In this document: positions 29,028 through 37,939 of the stretch, one piece after another | Position numbering within the stretch: the stretch's first letter is position 1 | Layout: the number at the start of each line of letters is the position of its first letter | Assembly: GCF_023824315.1 (NCBI RefSeq) | Contig: NZ_CP098732.1 | Location: 3,100,001 to 3,164,000 of the forward strand | Direction: 5' to 3' | DNA length: 64,000 nucleotides | From: Acinetobacter tibetensis | Lineage (GTDB): Bacteria > Pseudomonadota > Gammaproteobacteria > Pseudomonadales > Moraxellaceae | The notes under the pieces: generated by a model | The model's database searches: none | Seen by the model: only the letters and a program-made list of their open reading frames with translations | What the model was told of the DNA's origin: nothing | Made by a program: the position numbers and the translations under genes

Positions 29028-30167
29028 ATGTCGAATGCCAATCGTTATACTGGTTTAGTTGACCGTTATCGTGACCGTTTACCAGTGTCTGCTACTACTC
29101 GTGGAATCTCTTTGGGCGAAGGTAATACTCCGCTTATTAAGCTGGAGAACATTCCACGTATTATTGGTAAAGATGTTGAAATTTATGTGAAGTATGAAGG
29201 CTTGAACCCGACAGGCTCATTCAAAGACCGCGGCATGACTATGGCTGTGACCAAAGCGGTTGAAGACGGTTCAAAAGCAATTATCTGTGCATCTACAGGC
29301 AATACTTCTGCTGCTGCGGCAGCGTATGCCGCACGTGCTGGCATCAAAGCCTTTGTGTTAATTCCTGAAGGCAAAATTGCCATGGGCAAAATGGCGCAAG
29401 CCATGATGTACGGTGCGATCACCATGCAAATTCGCGGTAACTTTGACGATGGTATGCGTCTTGTAAAAGAAGTTGCTGATCAAGCACCTGTGACCATTGT
29501 TAACTCGATTAACCCATACCGTTTACAAGGTCAAAAAACCATTGCTTACGAAATCGTAGAAGCTTTGGGTCGTGCACCAGACTATCACTGCTTACCTGTA
29601 GGTAACGCAGGAAATATCACTGCACACTGGATGGGTTATACCGAAGCGGTTGCCAACCAGCCTGCGGATCAGTTTGAACAAGTCATTTACGATGCTGCGA
29701 CAGATCAATTCACAGGTCCTAAACCAGAAGGCTTACCGATCATGGTCGGCTATCAAGCTGATGGCGCTGCACCTTTCTTACGTGGTGCACCAGTTGAACA
29801 TCCTGAAACGGTTGCAACCGCCATTCGTATTGGTAACCCACAAAGCTGGAACCATGCCAAAGCTGTGGTCCGTGACTCTAAAGGTTGGTTTGATGAACTT
29901 GCTGATGCTGAAATTTTAGAAGCACAACGTTTGCTTTCTATGTATGAAGGCGTCTTTGTAGAGCCGGCTTCTGCTGCCTCTATCGGTGGTGCAATCCGTG
30001 ATATTAAAGCGGGTAAAATTGCTGAAGGTTCTGTGATCGTGTGTACCGTAACAGGCAATGGCTTAAAAGATCCAGACACCGCCATCAAACAATGTGCTGA
30101 TGCCGTAATGTTGTCTATTGATGCAACGATGTCTCAAGTTAAAGACTCGATTCTTTCAAATATGTAA
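29028..30167 (+). CDS. thrC: Threonine synthase
   Basis: ThrC converts phosphohomoserine to threonine using pyridoxal phosphate. The 379-residue protein is of the shorter class, with PLIKLENIPRIIGKDVEIYVKYEGLNPTG where the Lys of SFKDRGM binds the cofactor, ASTGNTSAAAAAYAARAG, NSINPYRLQGQKTIAYEI, LPVGNAGNITAHWMGY and EPASAASIGGAI. It follows hom and ends before a strong terminator, so hom-thrC form the threonine branch unit. ThrB is not encoded here. Confidence 0.96.
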   Translation: MSNANRYTGLVDRYRDRLPVSATTRGISLGEGNTPLIKLENIPRIIGKDVEIYVKYEGLNPTGSFKDRGMTMAVTKAVEDGSKAIICASTGNTSAAAAAYAARAGIKAFVLIPEGKIAMGKMAQAMMYGAITMQIRGNFDDGMRLVKEVADQAPVTIVNSINPYRLQGQKTIAYEIVEALGRAPDYHCLPVGNAGNITAHWMGYTEAVANQPADQFEQVIYDAATDQFTGPKPEGLPIMVGYQADGAAPFLRGAPVEHPETVATAIRIGNPQSWNHAKAVVRDSKGWFDELADAEILEAQRLLSMYEGVFVEPASAASIGGAIRDIKAGKIAEGSVIVCTVTGNGLKDPDTAIKQCADAVMLSIDATMSQVKDSILSNM

Positions 30168-30182
30168 GTTTCTACTTGCACT

Positions 30183-30212
30183 AAAAAACCAGTTGCTTGC
30201 AACTGGTTTTTT
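30183..30212. terminator. Bidirectional terminator after thrC
   Basis: A perfect 14-bp repeat, AAAAAACCAGTTGC (30183-30196) and GCAACTGGTTTTTT (30199-30212), separated by TT, lies between the convergent thrC and the hypothetical gene ending at 30231. Confidence 0.88.
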
Positions 30213-30230
30213 AGTGGCTAGATAATGATT

Positions 30231-31010
30231 TTATTCTTCATATTCATAATCTTCATCATAACTATGCATTTTTGCGAGTTCTTTTTCCAGACGCTGAATT
30301 TCTTCTAACTCAATTTGCTTAATCTCAAATAAAGGTTGTTTGAGCAAAGCATTCACTGCGTATAAAGCCTCATTTTGCCACAGGGCAATGTTTAAAATTT
30401 GCTTATCTTCATCATAACTTAAGCCGTACTCAGCCTGAATGAGCGCTGTTAATAAAATAGGCTGTTCCGATAAAGACTCCAATGAACCTGCTAATTGGAT
30501 ATCCGAATAATCGTAATCCGCAAAGATAGATTCAATTTTGCCTTTGAGTAATTCTGGGCTTTCAGCATAAATGAGTCCTGCAAAAAACTCGTCATGCTCT
30601 TCAAGCCATTGCTGTTTTTTGGTCGACCACAAACCATAGAACTTAACTTCATGTTCAAAGCTAACCAGTTGAAATTTTTGCATTTCAGCCATTTGTACGA
30701 AGCTAAAAGTATCCGCATCACTCAGACTACTTGGCAGCACATCCCGAGAAACTTCCCCATCTTGGTAAATATGCTCACCACAACGTGAAAAAACAAAGTC
30801 ATCCAATTGTTTTAACGTGGCTTCATCTGCATCAAATAAAGATTCTACCTCGTACAAAGCAAAATCTCGTGCACCCTCAACCTCCAGCCTCTGATAAGCC
30901 GCTTCGGCTTCAGCCTGATCTTGAAAAACATTACTAATCCGATTGCCTGCGACATAAAAAACTTCATCGTTATAGCCGAAGTATTTTGCACGAATAACGT
31001 AGGTGGTCAT
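30231..31010 (-). CDS. Conserved hypothetical protein, acidic
   Basis: I do not recognise a family. The 259-residue product is soluble and very acidic, beginning MTTYVIRAKYFGYNDEVFYV and ending in an Asp/Glu/Tyr-rich tail (YDEDYEYEE). It has an alternating strand/helix pattern in the first 60 residues (a small domain around NRISNVFQDQAEAEAAYQRL) and a helical C-terminus. The start at 31010 is preferred because GGAG lies six bases upstream; the ATG at 31016 directly abuts it. It follows the gene at 31038-31658 by 27 bp, so the two are probably co-transcribed. Codon use looks like its neighbours. Confidence 0.65.
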   Translation of the reverse strand: MTTYVIRAKYFGYNDEVFYVAGNRISNVFQDQAEAEAAYQRLEVEGARDFALYEVESLFDADEATLKQLDDFVFSRCGEHIYQDGEVSRDVLPSSLSDADTFSFVQMAEMQKFQLVSFEHEVKFYGLWSTKKQQWLEEHDEFFAGLIYAESPELLKGKIESIFADYDYSDIQLAGSLESLSEQPILLTALIQAEYGLSYDEDKQILNIALWQNEALYAVNALLKQPLFEIKQIELEEIQRLEKELAKMHSYDEDYEYEE

Positions 31011-31037
31011 ATTCATCTCCTGATTTTTTAGCCACGC

Positions 31038-31658
31038 TTAAACGAAGCTTTGTTGTTTTCTTTGATGTAATGCTTGCGCACTTTGCGGAATTGCCATGCC
31101 ATTATCCATCCACAGTTCAAACTGCATCGCGTGGAAGATATCATCTGGACTATAGACAATATTCTGTAAATTCGGTAATACGCCTATTCGCGGTAAAATA
31201 TCGTAAATAAACCAACTGTTATGTGTAAAAAGTAAAGAATGCAGCTTCCCTGTTTGTGCCAAAGGTGAAAGCATTAATTGGGATGCAATTGGGTTTTGGG
31301 CGTAGACTTGATGTAATTGTTCTAAATGCCGTTCTAAATTTTGAGGTAATCGGCTTGTATCAATGGCATGAACAAAGTCACTTAAAGTAGGAATAAAACG
31401 CTGCTGATAATCCACCAATAAATGATCACGTTCACATAAGTCTTTTATGTCAATCGATTTGCCCGCACTGTTCTGAACACTATGACCAAATATCGGGATC
31501 ACAACTGAATTTATTCCCCACAAGGTATGTAAAATTCGATGCCGAGCGTCACTACATAAACTTTTGGTACTATCAATAAATGCATGTAATTCATAATAAT
31601 CTTCTGGCTCTCCACCCCAACGTTTCGCTGAAATTCGAGCATGTTGCATCGCATTCAT
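31038..31658 (-). CDS. Hypothetical protein, DUF6915-like N-terminus
   Basis: A 206-residue protein of unknown function. The N-terminus MNAMQHARISAKRWGGEPED followed by YYELHAFIDSTKSL, then ARHRILHTLWGINSV and IPIFGHSV, resembles small DUF6915-type proteins that are conserved around a HARxSAKRWGG motif and an HRxLHHxxG segment. The rest (SQLMLSPLAQTGKLHSLLFTHNSWFI and the PDDIFHAMQFELWMDNGMAIPQ region) appears to be an extra helical domain. The family name is from memory and moderately sure. It heads a two-gene unit with the acidic protein downstream. Confidence 0.62.
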   Translation of the reverse strand: MNAMQHARISAKRWGGEPEDYYELHAFIDSTKSLCSDARHRILHTLWGINSVVIPIFGHSVQNSAGKSIDIKDLCERDHLLVDYQQRFIPTLSDFVHAIDTSRLPQNLERHLEQLHQVYAQNPIASQLMLSPLAQTGKLHSLLFTHNSWFIYDILPRIGVLPNLQNIVYSPDDIFHAMQFELWMDNGMAIPQSAQALHQRKQQSFV

Positions 31659-31766
31659 AGTCAGATCCAGTCGTTATCTTGTTATTTCGCTATCATACGC
31701 ATTCCACATACAAAAAATAGTCAAAAACTCATCTTTAAGACAAGCTGTGTCGCAGCCCATAGGCAT

Positions 31767-31797
31767 AAAAAAACTCTTCATCAAGAAGAGTTTTTTT
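31767..31797 (-). terminator. Rho-independent terminator of pbpG
   Basis: Stem AAAAAAACTCTTC with GAAGAGTTTTTTT (31767-31779 and 31785-31797) and a 5-base loop, 10 bp past the pbpG stop; the A and T runs allow function in either direction. Confidence 0.82.
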
Positions 31798-31807
31798 AAG
31801 ATAGAAA

Positions 31808-32866
31808 TTAAATTCGTTTTGGTAACTGACTTGCCCACGTCATTAAACGGGTCGCATCTTCAGTTCGACTTTGAGATGTACTCGCACCTAGAATAACCAC
31901 GACTGCCGGACGTGAATTCAGGGTAGTATGCATGACTACACAACGCCCTGCTTCATTGATATAACCTGTTTTAGACAAGTTGATATTCCAACCGCCATTA
32001 CGAACTAAGGCATTGGTATTATTAGACTTTAACATCCGATAACCGAGATTAAAATCATAACTGGCTGTGGTTGAAAACTGACGAATTAAACCGTATTGCG
32101 ATGCGGTGCTGACTAAAATACCCAAGTCACGTGCTGACGCAACGTTGTGCGGATCTAAGCCTGTAGATTCAACATAATGTGTCGAGCTCATGCCCAATGC
32201 ACGTGCCTTCGCATTCATTGCAGAAATGAAAGCACTACGTCCTCCTGGATACGTTCGCGCTAACGCTGCTGCCGCTGGATTTTCCGATTTCATTAAAGCA
32301 AAAAGCAACGCTTCTGCACGGTTCATGCTATCCCCTGCACGTAGCGTTGAACTCGAATTTTTACCGCCTGCCCCTGCAAAATCGACCGACTGTAGGGTAA
32401 TTTCCTCAGACATGTCTAAACGTGCATCGGCAATGACTACTGCTGTCATTAATTTAGTAATTGAAGCAATCGGTAATGCAGCATTGGTATTTTTACTATA
32501 GAGCACCTCACCTGTTTGTGCATCCATGACCAGCGCTGCACGGGCACTTACAGAAGGTTGACTGCTATAACCCGCAGAGGTATCAATAATATGAACCGTT
32601 TTCGGTGCAGAATAGGAAGGTACCCCATTAGAGCTGCGAACCGTCGTGGTCACTTTGGCTGATCCTTGCGGAGACACTTCCTCAACGAGTGAAGAAACAT
32701 CACTATTTAATAATTGACTCGCTTCCTCTGAAGACCAGTTCATTGAAGCCTGACCAACACTCCCCGAGGAAGGATTAATGACGAGTTCAGCAAAGCTTGT
32801 TGAACTCAGGCTGAGTAGAATAGACATACTCAACACATGCATGAATGACTTCTTAGAATTTTTCAC
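31808..32866 (-). CDS. pbpG: D-alanyl-D-alanine endopeptidase, PBP7/8 type
   Basis: A low-molecular-weight penicillin-binding protein that cuts D-Ala-DAP crosslinks in the periplasm. The 352-residue protein has a signal peptide (about residues 1-26, ending SSTSFA), a Ser-rich linker, and the serine peptidase triad of the family: SITK at 135-138, SEN at 194-196 (LMKSENPAAAALARTYPGG), and KTG at 299-301 (NLSKTGYINEAG). In A. baumannii, PbpG has been linked to survival in serum and tissue. It is monocistronic, divergent from gacA across a 217-bp spacer. Confidence 0.92.
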   Translation of the reverse strand: MKNSKKSFMHVLSMSILLSLSSTSFAELVINPSSGSVGQASMNWSSEEASQLLNSDVSSLVEEVSPQGSAKVTTTVRSSNGVPSYSAPKTVHIIDTSAGYSSQPSVSARAALVMDAQTGEVLYSKNTNAALPIASITKLMTAVVIADARLDMSEEITLQSVDFAGAGGKNSSSTLRAGDSMNRAEALLFALMKSENPAAAALARTYPGGRSAFISAMNAKARALGMSSTHYVESTGLDPHNVASARDLGILVSTASQYGLIRQFSTTASYDFNLGYRMLKSNNTNALVRNGGWNINLSKTGYINEAGRCVVMHTTLNSRPAVVVILGASTSQSRTEDATRLMTWASQLPKRI

Positions 32867-33083
32867 AATCGTTTACTCAACTCAGGGAGGTAAGATACAT
32901 TTGCGTATTACCTCAAATATGCCTTACATTTACACAGCAACGGGAATTTTGCGTTCACGCTATTGTGCAAAACTTTTAATTTCGGAATAAGAATAGGATT
33001 GCTAATTTTGTCGTTTCATTGCAAGCTTATTTTGCTTTATGTAACAAAAATGATGTAATTTTTTTAGCCAGAGGGAGAAATCG

Positions 33084-33719
33084 GTGATTACAGTTTTAGT
33101 GGTGGATGACCATGAATTAGTCCGTACTGGTATTTGCCGTATGCTAGAAGATCATGCAGATGTACAAGTCATCGGTCAGGCGGAATCTGGTGAAGAAGCA
33201 ATTAACCTCGTTCGCCAACATCACCCTAATGTGGTTTTGCTGGATGTGAACATGCCAGGTATTGGTGGCGTAGAAACTACTCGCCGCCTATTACAAACTG
33301 CACCTGAAACCAAAGTTTTAGCTGTGAGTGGTTTGGCCGAAGAACCCTACCCATCATTGTTATTGAAAGCTGGTGCCAAAGGCTATATCACCAAAGGTGC
33401 TCCTGTCAGTGAAATGGTTCGTGCCATTAATAAAGTCATGCAAGGTGGCAAATATTTCAGCGCCGATATTGCAGAGCAACTCGCAAGCTCTTATTTATCC
33501 GACACGCAACAATCACCATTTGACGCTCTGTCTGAACGCGAAATGCAAGTTGCCATGATGGTGGTGAATTGTATCAGCGCACAAGAAATTGCGGATAAGC
33601 TCTTTGTCAGCGTAAAAACAGTCAATACTTATCGCTACCGTATTTTTGAAAAATTAAACATTGATAGCGATGTCAAACTGACACATCTAGCCATTCGTTA
33701 TGGTCTAATCAAACCTTAA
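33084..33719 (+). CDS. gacA: GacA-type response regulator
   Basis: A 211-residue NarL/FixJ-type regulator with a receiver domain (DDH at 8-10, phospho-acceptor Asp54 in VVLLDVNMPGIGG, Lys near 104) and a LuxR-type helix-turn-helix (LSEREMQVAMMVVNCISAQE then IADKLFVSVKTVNTYRYRIF). High similarity to Pseudomonas GacA (MITVLVVDDHELVRTGICRML) supports the name. With the kinase GacS, encoded elsewhere, it controls virulence, biofilm and metabolism in A. baumannii. It starts with GTG behind a strong GAGGGAG. uvrC, its usual neighbour in Pseudomonas, is absent here; pilS follows after 36 bp. Confidence 0.93.
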   Translation: MITVLVVDDHELVRTGICRMLEDHADVQVIGQAESGEEAINLVRQHHPNVVLLDVNMPGIGGVETTRRLLQTAPETKVLAVSGLAEEPYPSLLLKAGAKGYITKGAPVSEMVRAINKVMQGGKYFSADIAEQLASSYLSDTQQSPFDALSEREMQVAMMVVNCISAQEIADKLFVSVKTVNTYRYRIFEKLNIDSDVKLTHLAIRYGLIKP

Positions 33720-33755
33720 AGAACAAAAACTTTCATCATCTAATCGGTTTGCAGC

Positions 33756-35315
33756 ATGCAACATTCCCAATATTTCGAATTAAATCAATACTTTTTTGGG
33801 CTGTGGTATGCCGCTTACCGCTTATTGATCACCAGTTGTCTGGTCCTCATTTTTATTCTGACCCAAGATGAACTCTCAACCAACTACGAGTTTCCCCAAC
33901 TTTATTTTTATGTGCTCTGGGGCTATTTTTTCATTAACTGCGTACAATTTTTTAATCTGAAGCATTTTAAACAGCATATTCCTCAGCAGTTTACATTCAT
34001 TTTCATTGTCGATGTTGTTGCCTTAAGCCTACTCACCATCGCCACCAATGGTCCGAATTTAAGTATCAGTATCCTGTTCTTAACCACCATTTTTGCAGCT
34101 TCGTTACTCCTCAATACGCAAAAAGCCTTAATTATTACGCTAATTGCGGTGATTGCTGTGATCTATCAACAATTCTTGATCAGCTTTCTGACCCAACATT
34201 CATTCCAGAATCTGGGGAATAGTGTGATCTTGGCGGTTTTATTTTTTGTCTTTTATATCTGTGGACAAATTGCAGTTCGTCGCTTCCAACTGCTCGATCA
34301 TGTCAATTTTTCCCAATCACAAGAACTGAAACGTCTGCAAAACATTAATCGCTATATCTTGGAACAAATTGAAACTGGCTATTTGGTCTTAGATGAAAAC
34401 TGCCATATTCTTTTAAGTAACCCTGCTGCCTGTGCTTTACTGGGCATTGCGCCATTTTACGCCTTTGATAAATATCCGCTGTATAAACTACAACCTGATT
34501 TATTTGAGTTACTGGACTTTGATCAGGTGCAAAACGGGGAAAAATTTCAGTTTGAATCTCAGCTCAGTCGCTATCATTTGCATATTGAAGTGCAAAAACT
34601 GATTGTCCCTCAACAGGTACTGACGCTTTTGGTCATTCAAGATGGGCAAAAAATGAATCAACAGGTACAACAATTAAAATTGGCTGCGCTGGGGCAGCTC
34701 TCTGCCAGTATTGCGCATGAAATTCGTAACCCCTTAGCAGCCATTGTTCAAGCCAATGAATTACTACCGCACAGTACGGTTGATCAACAGCAAACGCTGA
34801 GCCAAATGATTAGCAAGCAAACCAAGCGGATTGACAAAATTGTGCAAGACACTTTAAGTATGGTCCGTAATCAAGGCACTCAACCGATTAGCATACAATT
34901 AGATCATTTTATCCCGATTTTTATTCAAGAAGACCTGCCCGATCTTAAGACTAAAATTTTATGTCATATTGCCCCACAGCTCAGTTTAAACTTTGATGAA
35001 GCACAATTTAGACAGGTATTAATTAATTTAATTCGCAATGCAATCCGACATAATTCACCTGAACGCAGTACAATAGAACTCCACTGCTATACGCAGGATA
35101 AAAACATTCACATTGATGTGTGTGATTTTGGGGAAGGCGTGGCGATTCACGATCAAGCCCACCTGTTTCAACCGTTCTTTAGTACCGCGATTACAGGAAC
35201 AGGTTTAGGATTATATCTATCACATAGCTTTTGCGAGGCCAATCAAGCCCTCTTAAGCTATGTAGAACAACAACAGGGAGCTTGCTTTCGCATTCAATGC
35301 CGACAGCTAACTTAA
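33756..35315 (+). CDS. pilS: Sensor histidine kinase PilS
   Basis: PilS senses the pilin level in the inner membrane and phosphorylates PilR. The 519-residue protein has six N-terminal membrane segments (within residues ~20-175), a PAS-like linker (ILEQIETGYLVLDENCHILL with SNPAACALLGIAP), and a kinase core: H box LSASIAHEIRNPLAAIVQAN, N box VLINLIRNAIRHN, G boxes DFGEGVAI and GTGLGLYLSH. pilR follows after 27 bp. It sits directly behind gacA, 36 bp away, so the three regulators may share some transcripts. Confidence 0.93.
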   Translation: MQHSQYFELNQYFFGLWYAAYRLLITSCLVLIFILTQDELSTNYEFPQLYFYVLWGYFFINCVQFFNLKHFKQHIPQQFTFIFIVDVVALSLLTIATNGPNLSISILFLTTIFAASLLLNTQKALIITLIAVIAVIYQQFLISFLTQHSFQNLGNSVILAVLFFVFYICGQIAVRRFQLLDHVNFSQSQELKRLQNINRYILEQIETGYLVLDENCHILLSNPAACALLGIAPFYAFDKYPLYKLQPDLFELLDFDQVQNGEKFQFESQLSRYHLHIEVQKLIVPQQVLTLLVIQDGQKMNQQVQQLKLAALGQLSASIAHEIRNPLAAIVQANELLPHSTVDQQQTLSQMISKQTKRIDKIVQDTLSMVRNQGTQPISIQLDHFIPIFIQEDLPDLKTKILCHIAPQLSLNFDEAQFRQVLINLIRNAIRHNSPERSTIELHCYTQDKNIHIDVCDFGEGVAIHDQAHLFQPFFSTAITGTGLGLYLSHSFCEANQALLSYVEQQQGACFRIQCRQLT

Positions 35316-35342
35316 TAATTCAATTTTTACTGGGGTGTTATA

Positions 35343-36749
35343 GTGGCGCAACAACCACTCGTTTTATTTGTAGATGACGAAGAAGACCTATGTACGCTGA
35401 TGCAAATGATGCTGAGCCGTATGGGAATCGAGACGCATGTGGCTTATCGTTTAACACAGGCCAAAAAAATGTTGTCTGAACATCACTATGATGTTTGTTT
35501 TACGGATTTAAATCTCCCTGACGGGAGTGGCTTGGAATTGGTTGAGGAAATTTCTCAACGGTATCCTCAGTTGCCTGTCGCAGTGCTGACGGCCTATGGC
35601 AATATGGACATTGCGATTGCCGCACTCAAAGCGGGTGCTTTTGACTTTGTCAGTAAACCGATTAAACAAACCCATCTGGAACAGTTGTTACAAAAGGCTC
35701 TGAACAATCCTGTGCAGCAACAGGCTTCTAGCGAAGATGCACTTGAACAACGCATGCTGATTGGTCAGTCTGTACCCATCCAACAACTCCGTGTCACCTT
35801 AAAGAAGATCGCTCGCTCACAAGCTCCCGTGTTTATTACAGGTGAATCTGGTACAGGCAAAGAAGTTGTGGCGAACTTGGTTCATCGCCTCAGTAATCGC
35901 AACGAAGGCCCTTTTATTGCCATTAACTGTGGCGCTATTCCTTCAGACCTGCTCGAAAGTGAGTTGTTTGGACACAAAAAAGGCAGCTTTACTGGCGCAA
36001 CTCAAGATAAACAAGGTTTGATTCAATCTGCACATGGCGGTAGTTTATTTTTAGATGAAATTGCTGAACTGCCTTTGAATATGCAAGTCAAATTGCTCCG
36101 TGCAGTGCAGGAAAAAACCATTCGTCCAATTGGCTCAGATACTGAAATTGATGTCGATTTCCGTGTGATCAGTGCCAGCCACCAAGACTTAGAATCACTG
36201 GTTCAGCAAGGTAAATTCCGACAAGACCTATTTTTCCGTATTCATGTGATGGATCTGGTTTTGCCCCCACTCCGCGAACGCGGTCAGGATATTTTAATTC
36301 TTGCGCAACATTTTATTCACAAAGTCTGTCGTGAATGGGAAATTGAAGTCAAAGCATTAACGACACGTGCGAAAGATTTTTTATTGGCACAATACTATCC
36401 AGGGAATGTCCGTGAACTGCGCAATATCATCGAGCGTGCCATTACGTTAAGTGATGAAGACTATATTGATATTCAGCATTTACAAAGTGCACCCTTACGT
36501 CGCAGCATCCACGTACCAGTATCGTCGATCGAGCAAATGCTGACAACGCCTTCAGAATTAACTCTAGTGCCTCGAAAATTGCCTGATGAAGGATTAGAAC
36601 TGTATCTAGAAAATATTGAAAAAGAGATTCTGCTCAATGCATTGAATATTACGCATTGGAATCGTACTTTGGCTGCCAAAAAACTGGGGATGTCCTTCCG
36701 TTCTTTGCGTTATCGCCTGAAAAAGTTTGGACTGGATACTGATGAATAA
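35343..36749 (+). CDS. pilR: Sigma-54-dependent response regulator PilR
   Basis: PilR activates transcription of the type IV pilin gene with sigma-54. The 468-residue protein has a receiver domain (Asp55 in VCFTDLNLPDGSG), an AAA+ domain with Walker A GESGTGKE (167-174), the sigma-54 contact loop as GSFTGA (214-219), Walker B GGSLFLDEIAELP, and a Fis-type helix-turn-helix (NRTLAAKKLGMSFRSLRYRL). It starts with GTG at 35343. Its stop codon abuts the stop of the convergent ctpA with no spacer, and no terminator hairpin is visible between them. Confidence 0.95.
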   Translation: MAQQPLVLFVDDEEDLCTLMQMMLSRMGIETHVAYRLTQAKKMLSEHHYDVCFTDLNLPDGSGLELVEEISQRYPQLPVAVLTAYGNMDIAIAALKAGAFDFVSKPIKQTHLEQLLQKALNNPVQQQASSEDALEQRMLIGQSVPIQQLRVTLKKIARSQAPVFITGESGTGKEVVANLVHRLSNRNEGPFIAINCGAIPSDLLESELFGHKKGSFTGATQDKQGLIQSAHGGSLFLDEIAELPLNMQVKLLRAVQEKTIRPIGSDTEIDVDFRVISASHQDLESLVQQGKFRQDLFFRIHVMDLVLPPLRERGQDILILAQHFIHKVCREWEIEVKALTTRAKDFLLAQYYPGNVRELRNIIERAITLSDEDYIDIQHLQSAPLRRSIHVPVSSIEQMLTTPSELTLVPRKLPDEGLELYLENIEKEILLNALNITHWNRTLAAKKLGMSFRSLRYRLKKFGLDTDE

Positions 36750-37916
36750 TTAACGGCGATTAGCAATGATCTCTGCAGCATGCTCTAGATAGGTCTCTTC
36801 CTTCATATCATGTTGCAAGGGATATTGCTGATCGGGTTGAATGCCAATGCCTTCAATCATCTTCCCTGATGGGGTGTAATAATGAGAGACCGTCATTTGT
36901 AGCGCAGTACCATTCGACAATGGAAACAGTTTCTGGACCACACCTTTACCATAACTTTTTTCCCCAATCACCCAAGCACGACGATGCTCTTTCATCGCGG
37001 CCGTAAAAACTTCTGCTGCAGATGCAGATCGAGCATTAATTAATACACCAACTTTCAGATTCTGAAATTCCGAGCTAGGTAAAGCTTGAAATTGCTGATT
37101 ACCTTCTGAGCGACTTTTGGTGGTGACAATAATGCCCTGATTTAAAAATAAATCCGCCGTTTCCACCGCTGCAGACAATAAACCACCGGGATTATTTCGT
37201 AAATCAATCAGCACCGCCTTAAGACGGGATGGGTTGTTTTCTTCAATTAAACGCTTAATTTCATTGGCTGTATCTTGTTGAAACACGCGAACTTTAAGCA
37301 ACAGCACTTGATTATGTAGCAGTTGTGCCTCAATGTCTGTTTCAATTTTCTTGGTCCGAACCAAACTGATGGGCTTGGTGTTCTGCCCCAATTGCACACT
37401 TAAAGGCGAGCCAATTGCACCATACAACAAAGCATTGACCTGTTCACGGTTCAGCTTTCTTAATTCTTGATCATCAATTTTGAAAACAGAAACGCCATTA
37501 CGTAAGCCTTGCTTATAGGCATCGGCTTCCGGCTTGAGTCCTTGAATGGTCCATTGACGCTGATTGTCATAACTTAAACTAAAATCGACCGAAGCCAAGT
37601 CACCATCGGTATATTGCACCAACTGCTTATAATCTTCGGGCGATAAATAACGAGAATAACGGTCTAAACCACTCACCAAACCCTGAATGGCTTGTTGGAA
37701 AAGTTGTTCATCGTTTTTATTATCGACGTAATTGTCTTTGACAATGCCATAAATCTGCACAAACTGCTGAATCGATTCAACAGGGACTTCAGGATAACTT
37801 TGTTCGACTTCATCAAAATCTGGAGCAGTGTCAGTCTCATTCACTGCCCCAATTGCAGGTCCACAACACATGAATAACGCTGTTAAGGGAATAACAAATT
37901 TCAAGTGTTGTGTCAT
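36750..37916 (-). CDS. ctpA: Carboxyl-terminal processing protease, S41 family
   Basis: A 388-residue periplasmic serine protease with a signal peptide (about residues 1-23), a helical N-terminal region (FVQIYGIVKDNYVDNKNDEQ and LVSGLDRYSRYLSPEDYKQL), a PDZ domain (IQGLKPEADAYKQGLRNGVS) and an S41 core. The catalytic Ser is in NARSASAAEVFTAAMKEH and the Lys in GEKSYGKGVVQKL, the Ser-Lys dyad of tail-specific proteases. Such enzymes trim or degrade envelope proteins and peptidoglycan hydrolases. It follows gpmI by 23 bp, an order (gpmI then ctp) common in Proteobacteria. Confidence 0.93.
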   Translation of the reverse strand: MTQHLKFVIPLTALFMCCGPAIGAVNETDTAPDFDEVEQSYPEVPVESIQQFVQIYGIVKDNYVDNKNDEQLFQQAIQGLVSGLDRYSRYLSPEDYKQLVQYTDGDLASVDFSLSYDNQRQWTIQGLKPEADAYKQGLRNGVSVFKIDDQELRKLNREQVNALLYGAIGSPLSVQLGQNTKPISLVRTKKIETDIEAQLLHNQVLLLKVRVFQQDTANEIKRLIEENNPSRLKAVLIDLRNNPGGLLSAAVETADLFLNQGIIVTTKSRSEGNQQFQALPSSEFQNLKVGVLINARSASAAEVFTAAMKEHRRAWVIGEKSYGKGVVQKLFPLSNGTALQMTVSHYYTPSGKMIEGIGIQPDQQYPLQHDMKEETYLEHAAEIIANRR

Positions 37917-37939
37917 TGATTCACCTGTGAAAAGCCGAC

